DNA from: Mycoplasmatota bacterium | Lineage (GTDB): Bacteria; Bacillota_I; Bacilli_A; RF39; UBA660 | Assembly (NCBI GenBank): GCA_022768045.1 | Contig: JALEND010000020.1 | Location: 1 to 40,712, forward strand | DNA length: 40,712 nucleotides | Direction of reading: 5' to 3' | Shown: positions 1 to 7,265 of the stretch, piece after piece | Position numbering within the stretch: the stretch's first letter is position 1 | Layout of the letters: each line of letters starts with the position of its first letter | Notes under the pieces: model-generated | The model's database searches: none | What the model saw: the letters and a program-made list of their open reading frames with translations, nothing else | Told to the model about the DNA's origin: nothing | Made by a program: the position numbers and the translations under genes

Positions 1-2
1 CT

Positions 3-395
3 AATTATTTATATAAGATAATTGGTATGGATAAGTTTGATGGTTATGTTGGTTTTATTTATGCTGATGGTACCGTTTTATTTGAAAAGTTTTTTGAAGT
101 AACTAAAAATAAGACAACAGGTGAAGAAGAAAAAAGACCATGTAAACTATCAAATGCAACATATAAAATGAACATATATAATTTTGCTCAGTTTTCAAAA
201 CTAACTAAGCAAGAAATAATTGAGTATATTAAAAATATAGGTAATGAAGAATTAGAAAGGTTTTATCATAGTAAGAATTGGAGTAATAATATTAAAAAAA
301 GAGCAGAAGCATATTCTAAAAAAAGTAATTTAGATATATATAATGAGATAAGTAGCTTAATTGACAAGGGAGACTTAACAAAAAATCATATTTAA
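3..395 (+). CDS. Unknown protein, 5' end outside window
   Basis: The reading frame is open from the left edge. In-frame codons before the ATG at 27 read NYLYKIIG, and no ribosome binding site precedes that ATG. The true start is therefore probably outside the window and the ATG at 27 an internal methionine. The visible part is about 131 residues, soluble and lysine-rich, with a segment GYVGFIYADGTVLFEKF that looks like a beta hairpin followed by mostly helical sequence. I do not recognise the family. It ends just before a terminator at 426-451, so it is the last gene of an upstream unit. Confidence 0.6.
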   Translation, partial: NYLYKIIGMDKFDGYVGFIYADGTVLFEKFFEVTKNKTTGEEEKRPCKLSNATYKMNIYNFAQFSKLTKQEIIEYIKNIGNEELERFYHSKNWSNNIKKRAEAYSKKSNLDIYNEISSLIDKGDLTKNHI

Positions 396-425
396 CATAT
401 GTAAAATTTAATAAAATATTAAAAT

Positions 426-451
426 AAGGTGTCGTATGATACCTTGTTTTT
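426..451 (+). terminator. Rho-independent terminator after the first gene
   Basis: An 8-bp stem AAGGTGTC/GATACCTT (one G-T pair) with loop GTAT is followed by GTTTTT. It ends the unit of the left-edge gene and abuts the gpsA promoter. Confidence 0.8.
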
Positions 452-459
452 GTTATAAT
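451..459 (+). promoter_or_regulatory. Extended -10 promoter of gpsA
   Basis: TGTTATAAT is a perfect extended -10 element 20 bases before the gpsA start. No clear -35 is present, and the spacer lies in the preceding terminator stem. Confidence 0.65.
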
Positions 460-479
460 ATAAAAAGGAGATGATAAAG

Positions 480-1454
480 ATGAATATAACAATACTAGGT
501 GCAGGAGCTTATGCTTTAGGTCTTGCATTAAGATTTAATAAAAATAAAAATAAAATAATTATATGGTCAGCAGTTAAAAGTGAAATTGATACATTGACTA
601 AGACAAGAATGAATGAAAAGGCATTAAAAGGTGTTAAGATGCCTAATAATTTTATTTATACAGAAAACATAGAAAAAGCACTAGATGGAAGCGATATAGT
701 TGTAATAGCTGTTGCAACTAAGTTTTTATCTAGTGTATGTGATACAATAAAGCCTTATGTAAAAGATAAGCATATTATAATTGCTTCTAAGGGAATTGAA
801 CAAGAAACTTATAATTTTGCAAGTAATATAATTAAAGGTAAGTTAAAAACAAAGAAGTTAGCTACTATATCAGGTCCTTCTTTTGCAAAAGATATGGCAA
901 CAGATTCACTAATTGGATTATCACTTGCAACAACTAACAATAAAACAAAAGAGATGGTAATAAAAGCACTTTCATCTGACACTTTAAAAATAAGACCTAC
1001 TAAGGATTTTTTAGGTGTTGAGTTATGCGGTACAATGAAAAATGTAATAGCAGTTGCAGCAGGTATGTTAGATGGTATGAAAGCTAATGAATCTACAAAG
1101 GCAATGTTTTTAACAGAAAGTATTAATGATACAAGAAAACTAATAAAAAAATTAGGCGGTAATGAAAAAACAATAATGTCATATGCAGGGTTTGGAGATA
1201 TACTTTTAACTTGTACATCTACTTCTTCAAGAAATTATTCTTATGGTAAGCTAATAGGAAGTAATGCACCTAAAGATGAATTAGATGAATATTTAAGTAA
1301 TAATACGGTAGAAGGTGTTTATACTCTTGAATCTATATATGGTTTAATTAAAAGTAAGAAAGTTAAGATGCCATTTATAGATTTTGTTTATGATGTTGTT
1401 TTTAACTATCGTAGTTCAAGTGAAATATTAACATTTTTAAATGAAAAAGAATAG
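480..1454 (+). CDS. gpsA: Glycerol-3-phosphate dehydrogenase [NAD(P)+]
   Basis: Reduces dihydroxyacetone phosphate to sn-glycerol 3-phosphate, the backbone precursor of membrane phospholipids; cytoplasmic. The protein is 324 residues, normal for the family. It starts with a Rossmann nucleotide loop (GAGAYALGLA; most homologues have GAGSWG). It also has the family segments SGPSFAKDMA, ELCGTMKNVIAVAAG (catalytic lysine region), GFGDILLTCTS..SRN and NTVEGVYT. The ATG at 480 is preferred over an in-frame ATG at 471 because AAAAAGGAG ends at 470, giving 9 bases of spacing. It is a single-gene unit between two terminators with its own extended -10 promoter. The family call is secure from motifs throughout the length. 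Confidence 0.95.
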   Translation: MNITILGAGAYALGLALRFNKNKNKIIIWSAVKSEIDTLTKTRMNEKALKGVKMPNNFIYTENIEKALDGSDIVVIAVATKFLSSVCDTIKPYVKDKHIIIASKGIEQETYNFASNIIKGKLKTKKLATISGPSFAKDMATDSLIGLSLATTNNKTKEMVIKALSSDTLKIRPTKDFLGVELCGTMKNVIAVAAGMLDGMKANESTKAMFLTESINDTRKLIKKLGGNEKTIMSYAGFGDILLTCTSTSSRNYSYGKLIGSNAPKDELDEYLSNNTVEGVYTLESIYGLIKSKKVKMPFIDFVYDVVFNYRSSSEILTFLNEKE

Positions 1455-1458
1455 TAAG

Positions 1459-1489
1459 AAAGTCTCTTTTTAGAGGCTTTTCTTTTTTT
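1459..1489 (+). terminator. Terminator of gpsA
   Basis: Stem AAAGTCTC/GAGGCTTT (one T-G pair), loop TTTTTA, followed by TC and seven T. Confidence 0.85.
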
Positions 1490-1498
1490 GTAAGATTA

Positions 1499-1505
1499 TG
1501 TCGAA
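1499..1505 (+). promoter_or_regulatory. Candidate Spo0A box (0A box) upstream of spoIIAA
   Basis: TGTCGAA is an exact match to the 7-base core bound by phosphorylated Spo0A. It lies 57 bases before the spoIIAA start and about 24 bases upstream of a weak extended -10, so near -40 to -46 from the likely transcription start. That is where Spo0A sits at promoters it activates. In Bacillus the spoIIA operon is a direct Spo0A~P target, so site and context agree. By eye I found no second exact copy in the window. Confidence 0.6.
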
Positions 1506-1529
1506 TCTATTTTCTTTGTTTTTAATAAG

Positions 1530-1538
1530 TGATTAAAT
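1530..1538 (+). promoter_or_regulatory. Weak extended -10 of the spoIIAA-sigF unit
   Basis: TGATTAAAT matches TGnTATAAT imperfectly, and the -35 position (about 1510-1515) is only T/C-rich. A poor promoter next to a 0A box is what an activator-dependent promoter looks like. A sigma H promoter, as in Bacillus, is not excluded. Confidence 0.4.
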
Positions 1539-1561
1539 ATATTTACTGGATGGTGATTTAT

Positions 1562-1879
1562 ATGTTTGATGCACAAATGGAATTTAGAAAAGGAATACTA
1601 TTCATTAGATTAACTGGAGAATTAAATAATAAAACAATAAATGATTTTAGAATGAAAGTTAAGGAGGTGGTTATAAGAGCAGGAATTAGATACCTTGTTT
1701 TAAATGTTAATAATTTAAATAGTGTAACAAATGAGGGAGTAAAAGAAATTAAAAGTTTGAAGAAGGTTATGAAAAAGCTTGATGGAGAGTTTTACTTGTT
1801 TGGAGGAAGTATAAAAAAATTAAAAGGGTTAGTTAATTTAGAAAATGAATTAAACGTATTTGAAAGGGTTGTGATATAG
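1562..1879 (+). CDS. spoIIAA: SpoIIAA-like anti-anti-sigma factor (STAS domain) lacking the phospho-acceptor serine
   Basis: In Bacillus, SpoIIAA frees sigma F by binding the anti-sigma kinase SpoIIAB and is switched off when SpoIIAB phosphorylates a serine in the segment DSSG. This 105-residue STAS protein keeps the family's IRLTGELNNKT, IRYLVLN and DGEF segments, and a gap-free alignment with the Bacillus protein is possible. In that alignment the DSSG segment is TNEG (residues 56-59): the aspartate becomes Thr, the phospho-acceptor serine Asn and the next serine Glu. The ATG at 1562 follows GGTGAT by 4 bases. The stop TAG is directly followed by the sigma factor's TTG start, so the two are one unit with coupled translation. 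No spoIIAB lies between them. Context makes this SpoIIAA and not a general RsbV-like factor. Confidence 0.85.
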   Translation: MFDAQMEFRKGILFIRLTGELNNKTINDFRMKVKEVVIRAGIRYLVLNVNNLNSVTNEGVKEIKSLKKVMKKLDGEFYLFGGSIKKLKGLVNLENELNVFERVVI

Positions 1880-2551
1880 TTGCAAAATGCTATAATTCCA
1901 GAAAACATAGTAGATGAAAATAAAAATTTAATTTATTCTATTTGTTATAAACATAAAAATTATTGTGATATAGATGATTTATATCAAGCTGGTTTGTTAG
2001 GCCTTATGGATGCATATAAGAACTTTGATCCTAGTAAAAATGTTAAGTTTTCTACTTATGCCTTTAATTATATTTTAGGAGAAATTACTAAGTATATAAG
2101 AGAAAATAATAATATAAAAGTAAGTAAGGATATGTTAAGGTTAGGTAAAAAAATTAATGAGTATATAGATAAGTTTTATGAATTAAAGGGCTATAAACCA
2201 TCTATTAAAGATATTAGTTTAATGCTTAATATAAAAGAATCTAAGGTTATAGAAGCACTTGATTTATGCCTTAAAGTTAAGAGTTTAGATGAGATTATAA
2301 TAAGTGATGGAAAAGACGTAACATTACTTGATGTAACACCAGATAATGATAAATTATCTTGTGATGTTATGCTTGATTTAAAAGATGCTCTTATGATCTT
2401 ATCTGATGAAGAAAGAGACTTTATAATAGATAGATTTTATAATGACTTAACACAAAGTGAGGTTGCAGAAAAACTAGGTGTTAATCAGGTATATGTATCT
2501 AGAATGGAAAAAAGGGTTTTAAAAAAGATGAAAAATAAGATGGTAGCATAA
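1880..2551 (+). CDS. sigF: Sporulation sigma factor, sigma F type
   Basis: Directs RNA polymerase to early forespore genes. Of 223 residues, the first ~110 hold sigma region 2 (DIDDLYQAGLLGLMDAYKNF, KFSTYAFNYILGEI, then IRENNNIKVSKDM), followed by region 3 (about 125-155). Region 4 ends the protein with the helix-turn-helix LTQSEVAEKLGVNQVYVSRME. These are close to Bacillus SigF (GEIQRFIRDDGSVKVSR; QTQSEVAERLGISQVQVSRLE). The start is a TTG abutting the spoIIAA stop, with AAAGGGTTGTGAT upstream as the binding site. The following spoVA genes give the Bacillus order. SigG is the nearest alternative by sequence, but the position after SpoIIAA favours SigF. A terminator directly after the gene separates it from spoVAC. 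Confidence 0.9.
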   Translation: MQNAIIPENIVDENKNLIYSICYKHKNYCDIDDLYQAGLLGLMDAYKNFDPSKNVKFSTYAFNYILGEITKYIRENNNIKVSKDMLRLGKKINEYIDKFYELKGYKPSIKDISLMLNIKESKVIEALDLCLKVKSLDEIIISDGKDVTLLDVTPDNDKLSCDVMLDLKDALMILSDEERDFIIDRFYNDLTQSEVAEKLGVNQVYVSRMEKRVLKKMKNKMVA

Positions 2552-2570
2552 AATTGCTATCATTTTTTTT
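2540..2570 (+). terminator. Terminator between sigF and spoVAC
   Basis: Stem ATGGTAGCA/TGCTATCAT (one G-T pair), loop TAAAAT, then T8. The 5' arm is formed by the last codons of sigF. It implies that spoVAC-D-E is expressed separately from spoIIAA-sigF. Confidence 0.85.
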
Positions 2571-2625
2571 ATAAAAAAAGTATAATTTAAAAATTTTAAC
2601 TAAAACTATTACTGGTGATAATAAT

Positions 2626-3066
2626 ATGGAAAAAGAAGAGTATAAAAAGCTCATTAGTACTATTGTTCCAAAGGAAAATAAACTAAAAAATGGATTAATA
2701 GCTTTTATAATAGGTGGATTAATAGGTTTGTTAGCTGAAATATTAGTTGTTATTTTTCAAAGTAAGTTTAATTTATCTTACAAAGAGTCAACTAGCGTTA
2801 TGATGGTTATATTAATATTTTTTGCTAGTTTATTTACCGCAATGGGTTTTTTTGATAATTTAGTTAGTTTTGCTAAAGCAGGGTTAATAGTTCCAATAAC
2901 TGGTTTTGCTCATGCAATGACATCAAGTATAATTGATTATAAAAAAGAAGGATTTGTAACTGGTATTGGTTCTAATGCATTTAAGCTATCAGGTAGTGTT
3001 ATTTTATATGGGGTTGTATCTGCTTACGTATTTGGTATAGTAAGATATTTATTTTTTGGAGGTTAG
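2626..3066 (+). CDS. spoVAC: Stage V sporulation protein AC
   Basis: Integral membrane component of the SpoVA channel, which moves Ca-dipicolinate into the forespore core and out again on germination. The 146-residue length is normal for SpoVAC. The first ~20 residues are charged, followed by about four hydrophobic segments and the family-typical stretch GLIVPITGFAHAMTSSIIDYKKEG. GGTGAT lies 6 bases before the ATG. It starts the spoVAC-D-E unit; spoVAD begins 3 bases after its stop. The leader 2571-2625 contains TATAAT at 2581 and GTATA at 2580, but I cannot assign a forespore sigma promoter with confidence. spoVAA, spoVAB, spoVAEA and spoVAF of Bacillus are not here; the C-D-E trio is the widely conserved core. 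Confidence 0.93.
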   Translation: MEKEEYKKLISTIVPKENKLKNGLIAFIIGGLIGLLAEILVVIFQSKFNLSYKESTSVMMVILIFFASLFTAMGFFDNLVSFAKAGLIVPITGFAHAMTSSIIDYKKEGFVTGIGSNAFKLSGSVILYGVVSAYVFGIVRYLFFGG

Positions 3067-3069
3067 AAT

Positions 3070-4065
3070 ATGACTATTAAGTTTAATAACATTTATTTAG
3101 GTGAATCATCATCAGTTGCATGTCAAGATGAATATAAGGGGAGTTTTGGAAAACTATATGACATAGTATATGATGATTATTATGCAGGTGAAAAGACTTT
3201 TGAAAGAGCAGAGGTAAAAATGATTAAGGATGTAGTTTTTTTAACTCTTAAAAAAGCTAGTAAGAAAATGGATGATATAGATGTTATAATTGGTGCAGAT
3301 TTATTAAATCAGATAGCAGCTAACTCTTATTCAGCACTTTCTTTTGATAAATCTTTTATAGGTGTTTATAGTGCTTGTGCTTCTTTTTGTGAAGAGTTAA
3401 TTGTTGCATCTTTTATTTTAAAGAATAATAAAATTAATAACGTACTAGTTAATACATCGTCTCATAACATGACCGCAGAAAGACAGTTTAGAAATCCGGT
3501 AGAGTATGGAGCTCCTAAACCTAAGAGATCTACTTATACTGCAACAGGAGCTACATCATTTTTAGTATCAGTTGAAAGATCTAATATAAAAGTGTCTAGT
3601 GCTTGTATTGGAAGTGTTGTTGATATGGGAATAGATGATGCTAATGACATGGGTTCTGTAATGGCACCTGCAGCAGCTAAAACGTTATATGATTATTTAT
3701 CAGATACTAATACAAAACCTAGTGATTATGATCTTATATTAACTGGTGATTTAGGAGTTTATGGTAAAGAGATATTAATTAAGTATATGAAAGAGTTTTA
3801 TAATATAGATGTATCTGAAAAATTAGAGGATGCAGGTAGCATTTTATATGATAGAACTTTACAGAAAAAAGTAAATGCTGGAGCATCAGGACCAGTTACA
3901 ATAGCACTAGTTACAAAGAATTATGTAATTAATAAACTAAGTAATAATGAGTTTAAAAAAGTCCTTTTAATAGCAACAGGAGCGTTAATGAGTCCTACTA
4001 TGAATAATCAAAAACTATCTATTCCATCTATTGCACACTTAGTATGTTTGGAGAATGTATTATGA
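3070..4065 (+). CDS. spoVAD: Stage V sporulation protein AD
   Basis: Thiolase-fold protein that, in Bacillus, binds dipicolinic acid and feeds the SpoVA channel on the inner forespore membrane. It is 331 residues against about 338 in Bacillus. Recognisable parts are GESSSVACQDEY near the N-terminus, DVIIGADLLNQI, the thiolase-like GVYSACASFCEE, NTSSHNMTAERQFRNPVEYG, TATGATSFLVS and, near the end, ATGALMSPT. GGAGG precedes the ATG at 3070. Its TGA stop overlaps the ATG of spoVAE by 4 bases, indicating coupled translation. This TGA stop also shows TGA is not a sense codon here. Confidence 0.95.
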   Translation: MTIKFNNIYLGESSSVACQDEYKGSFGKLYDIVYDDYYAGEKTFERAEVKMIKDVVFLTLKKASKKMDDIDVIIGADLLNQIAANSYSALSFDKSFIGVYSACASFCEELIVASFILKNNKINNVLVNTSSHNMTAERQFRNPVEYGAPKPKRSTYTATGATSFLVSVERSNIKVSSACIGSVVDMGIDDANDMGSVMAPAAAKTLYDYLSDTNTKPSDYDLILTGDLGVYGKEILIKYMKEFYNIDVSEKLEDAGSILYDRTLQKKVNAGASGPVTIALVTKNYVINKLSNNEFKKVLLIATGALMSPTMNNQKLSIPSIAHLVCLENVL

Positions 4066-4412
4066 TATTTTTATATTCATTTATGTTTGCAGGAACACTT
4101 TGTTTGATAGGACAAATAATACTTGATAATACTAAGTTAACCCCAGGACATGTAACAACTATGTTTGTAATTTTTGGATGCTTTTTAGACTCATTTGGAA
4201 TATATGATAAATTTATTAAATGGTTTGGTGCAGGAACACTTGTTCCAATAACTAGCTTTGGTCATTCACTTATCCATGGAGCTTTAGATAAAGCTCATGA
4301 ATCAGGTATACTTGGACTTTTAAGTGGTATGTTTAACTTAACATCAACCGGTATAGTAGCAGCAATTGTATTTGGTTTTATATTTTCACTTTTATTTAAG
4401 GCAAAAGACTAG
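4062..4412 (+). CDS. spoVAE: Stage V sporulation protein AE (AEB type)
   Basis: Membrane subunit of the SpoVA dipicolinate channel. With the ATG at 4062 (GGAG ending 8 bases upstream) the protein is 116 residues, the usual SpoVAE length. An in-frame ATG at 4044 lacks a binding site and would overlap spoVAD more. There are three to four hydrophobic helices and the hallmark AGTLVPITSFGHSLIHGALDK, which resembles the matching segment of SpoVAC. The start overlaps the spoVAD stop (ATGA). A terminator formed partly by the last codons closes the unit. Confidence 0.93.
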   Translation: MIFLYSFMFAGTLCLIGQIILDNTKLTPGHVTTMFVIFGCFLDSFGIYDKFIKWFGAGTLVPITSFGHSLIHGALDKAHESGILGLLSGMFNLTSTGIVAAIVFGFIFSLLFKAKD

Positions 4413-4426
4413 AATTTTGCCTTTTT
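4398..4426 (+). terminator. Terminator of the spoVA unit
   Basis: Stem AAGGCAAAA/TTTTGCCTT, 9 bp, with an 8-base loop containing the spoVAE stop codon, then T run. Confidence 0.85.
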
Positions 4427-4460
4427 ATAATGTATTATAAATATAAGAAGGAGAAGTTTT

Positions 4461-6110
4461 ATGGTAGATAAATTAAGTCCGTTAGATTATGGTATGAAAG
4501 ATTATATAAAATTTTATTTTTGTCTTAGTTTGGCAAATGGAAACTTATATAATAAGTTGATTAACCTTTATGGCAGAAAACTTGATTTTGAAAAAGAAAT
4601 ATGTATTACAGATAGTGAAGCTTTATATATAAAACAAGGTTTTAATCAAATAAAGAAGATTTATGATTATGTTGATATAGAAAATGTTGATTATCTTAAA
4701 ATATTTGATCAAAAAGTATTATATATAGAATTTATTAATTTTAGAAGAAATAATGAGAATCCTGATATGTCTGAATTTTTAAAATATGAATTGTTGAAAA
4801 AAGCAAGATATATTAAACAAACAACATATGGAAATTTAAAAAATTATTTCAAGTATTTTAAAATAAATGATATATTAAAAGCAAAAGAATACCTTGATTT
4901 TAGATATAAAAGAATGTTTGATGAGAAGTTTTTTAGTGATGGGACAAAGAGCTTTTTATATAATAATTTAAGTACTGATGAGCAAAAAATAATTATTGGC
5001 ATATATAAAGGACTTATAAAAATAAATAGTATAACAAAAGAAGAAAAAGCGGCAGGAAAAGTAGTAGATACTGATAAAGAAAATAACTTAGATGGCATAA
5101 AAGGAGAAGATAGCATGGCAAGAAAAAGAAATGATAAAAGATCTTTAATGAAAAGTCTAGATATAAAAAGTGAAAAGGAGTTGGAAGAATTGGTTGATAA
5201 ATTACCTTCAAAAAATAAAGAGATAATGTGTTATATGTATGGTATATTAATGGAAGAAAAAAGTATGGAATGGATATTAAATAAACTTGGTATATCAAAA
5301 GGAACTGTTTATAAAAAGATAAGTGAATCTAAAGAAATGTTAAAGGATATTAAAGAAGGAAAAGATATATCAAAAGAAAGTAAAGAACCTAGTAAAGTAC
5401 CGGAAAAAAACGAAGCAAATAATAATCAGGTAGTAAAAGAAGAAAAAGTTAAAAAATCAAGAGGAGCAGCTAAGAAAACACCAGAAACAATATCTGACTT
5501 AGCAAAAAAGTATGATGTTTCACAAGAATTTGTTTATAGTGTAATTTCTAATCTTTCGTCTGATAAGAAAATAAAGGTAGCTAAACTATACTTTATAGAG
5601 GGTATGCCTCAAGCAACTATTAAGGAAAGCACAAACATAAGTCCTTCTTACATATCAGTTGTTATAAAACAAGTTCATGAAAGTATTAAAAAAGAAAAAG
5701 AAAAGATGGAAAACAATAATTCAAATGATGAAAAAGAGACAATTAAAAAAGAAGAAACAAAAAAAGAAGAACATAACAAACCTAAGACTTTAGATGAAGA
5801 TAAAAATATAAATAACATTAATGATAAACTTTTATCTTACATAGCATTAAGTATTAATGATATATTATATGATGATAATGAGTTAAAGAAATTAAAGCAA
5901 GAAAAATTTATGTTATTTACAATGTTATCATTAATTAAAAAGCATAATTTTACATCATCTGAATTACAAGATACACTTTTATTATCAGAAGAAGAAATGA
6001 AATTATTATATGAGGAAGCTGCTGATTTAGGTATTAAGAAGATTAATAAATACATGGAAGATAATAAAAAAGAGATTACAAAAAGATTAATAGATAATAA
6101 AAGAAACTAG
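4461..6110 (+). CDS. Unknown protein with multiple sigma-region-4-like HTH modules
   Basis: This 549-residue protein matches no family I know as a whole. At least two, probably three or four, segments resemble sigma-70 region 4 or phage/RNA-polymerase-type HTH units. Residues ~241-295 contain LVDKLPSKNKEIMCYMYGI followed by ILNKLGISKGTVYKKIS. Residues ~344-415 contain ISNLSSDKKIKVAKLYF followed by IKESTNISPSYISVVIK. Residues ~456-535 contain FTSSELQDTLLLSEEEMKLLYEEA. A possible degenerate copy (NNLSTDEQKIIIGIYKGL) lies at ~168-185. Lys/Glu-rich linkers join them. There is no region 2, so it is not a sigma factor. An in-frame ATG at 5115 has its own strong Shine-Dalgarno. It sits right after spoVAE but behind a terminator, with AAGGAG before its ATG. 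It ends convergently with tmcAL, the two stops overlapping by 4 bases. Confidence 0.75.
   Translation: MVDKLSPLDYGMKDYIKFYFCLSLANGNLYNKLINLYGRKLDFEKEICITDSEALYIKQGFNQIKKIYDYVDIENVDYLKIFDQKVLYIEFINFRRNNENPDMSEFLKYELLKKARYIKQTTYGNLKNYFKYFKINDILKAKEYLDFRYKRMFDEKFFSDGTKSFLYNNLSTDEQKIIIGIYKGLIKINSITKEEKAAGKVVDTDKENNLDGIKGEDSMARKRNDKRSLMKSLDIKSEKELEELVDKLPSKNKEIMCYMYGILMEEKSMEWILNKLGISKGTVYKKISESKEMLKDIKEGKDISKESKEPSKVPEKNEANNNQVVKEEKVKKSRGAAKKTPETISDLAKKYDVSQEFVYSVISNLSSDKKIKVAKLYFIEGMPQATIKESTNISPSYISVVIKQVHESIKKEKEKMENNNSNDEKETIKKEETKKEEHNKPKTLDEDKNINNINDKLLSYIALSINDILYDDNELKKLKQEKFMLFTMLSLIKKHNFTSSELQDTLLLSEEEMKLLYEEAADLGIKKINKYMEDNKKEITKRLIDNKRN
5099..5117 (+). promoter_or_regulatory. Internal Shine-Dalgarno and in-frame start inside the multi-HTH gene
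   Basis: AAAGGAG, 8 bases before an ATG at 5115, is in frame with the 4461-6110 gene at residue 219. Initiation here would give a 331-residue form starting MARKRNDKRSLMK. That form holds the HTH modules but not the N-terminal ~218 residues. It could be a real second start or the relic of two fused genes. Confidence 0.45.
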
Positions 6111-6125
6111 TTTTTAGTTTCTTTT
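6099..6125. terminator. Bidirectional terminator between the convergent HTH gene and tmcAL
   Basis: Perfect 11-bp stem AAAAGAAACTA/TAGTTTCTTTT with loop GTTTT. Either strand ends in T4, so it can serve both convergent genes. Confidence 0.75.
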
Positions 6126-7237
6126 ATTATACTTGATTTATAATCTTCTTTATAATCATAATCTGTAATTAAAGAGTAAAGCTTAGATGCTTTAATATCA
6201 TCTTTAAATAAACTATCATATTCTTTTTTATATTTAGTTATTATTGGAACATCTATACCATCTTTTATGCTTTTAATTATTTTTTTACCATTATGATTAA
6301 GACCAAGAACCCTAATATAATTTATTTTTGTATTATAATCTTTTTTTGTCTTACTTAAAATATGCAAAAGCATTCTTTTAATTCTGTTATAAGAATATCT
6401 TTTTGATTTTATTTTCATTATTAATTCATCTACGTTTGATACGTTAAATATTTCTTTTCTAATCTTATTTTCTATACCTTCATCAACATCTAATATTTCA
6501 TTTAAATTATCATTTGTAATTATTTCATACTTTATGTAATTAAAGTAGTCATTTAGTTTAATATCTCTTATTTTATTAAATGAAGAAGTAGGCATCGTAT
6601 TTTTTATCAAACATTTATTATTAATATTTTTTCTAATGGATGATGCGCTTGTAATATTATTTAATATTTCTTCTTCATGATATTTATTTGTTCTTTTAAT
6701 ACTAATAGGTTTAATATTACTATTTATATTATAGATTGCGCGTACATATTCTAATGCTAGTACATCATTTGGTTTATCTATCATAATAGATGATATATCA
6801 TTTAATGCTAGTGAACATGATTTAGGGTAGTTATAGCCCTCATTTAAATAATGTCTTATTTTATTTTCATATTCTTTGTTATTATTTGTAATATTTACAA
6901 CTTCTTTTAACATTTCAACGTCATTTGATTCACTACCAAATACTAGATAGTCACACTCTAATTTATTTAGTATTTCTATGGCACCTTTAGCATAATAATT
7001 AGCTGAAGATGTTGATATATTAAAAGGAAGTTCAACAACTAAATCATAACCATATTCTAGTGCAATAGATGTTTTATCCCATTTATTTAGTACACTAATA
7101 TCTCCTCTTTGGGTAAAGTTACCAATTAGTACTAAAATAAAATAGGCATCATTAAACATTTTTTTAGCTTCCTTTAAATGATATATATGACCATTATGAA
7201 ATGGATTATATTCTGCTATTATTCCTACTTTTTTCAT
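6107..7237 (-). CDS. tmcAL: tRNA(Met) cytidine acetate ligase
   Basis: TmcAL (YlbM) makes N4-acetylcytidine at the wobble position of elongator tRNA-Met from acetate and ATP. The 376-residue protein begins MKKVGIIAEYNPFHNGH, the nucleotidyltransferase HxGH signature (H14-H17). It continues with IGNFTQRGD, YDLVVELPF, LVFGSE and SASSIRKNI, all typical of the family. The start is the ATG at 7237 (minus strand), preceded by AGAGGCTCATC; a longer open frame upstream has no such site. A consensus promoter lies just upstream. It is the only minus-strand gene in the first 10.6 kb. Confidence 0.93.
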   Translation of the reverse strand: MKKVGIIAEYNPFHNGHIYHLKEAKKMFNDAYFILVLIGNFTQRGDISVLNKWDKTSIALEYGYDLVVELPFNISTSSANYYAKGAIEILNKLECDYLVFGSESNDVEMLKEVVNITNNNKEYENKIRHYLNEGYNYPKSCSLALNDISSIMIDKPNDVLALEYVRAIYNINSNIKPISIKRTNKYHEEEILNNITSASSIRKNINNKCLIKNTMPTSSFNKIRDIKLNDYFNYIKYEIITNDNLNEILDVDEGIENKIRKEIFNVSNVDELIMKIKSKRYSYNRIKRMLLHILSKTKKDYNTKINYIRVLGLNHNGKKIIKSIKDGIDVPIITKYKKEYDSLFKDDIKASKLYSLITDYDYKEDYKSSIIKETKN

Positions 7238-7265
7238 GATGAGCCTCTTTTCATAAATTAAGTTT

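Noticed and set aside
2580-2610. Forespore (sigma F/G) promoter for spoVAC based on GTATA at 2580.
   Set aside because: The matching -10 region (TAAAACTATT or nearby) fits neither the sigma F nor the sigma G consensus well enough.
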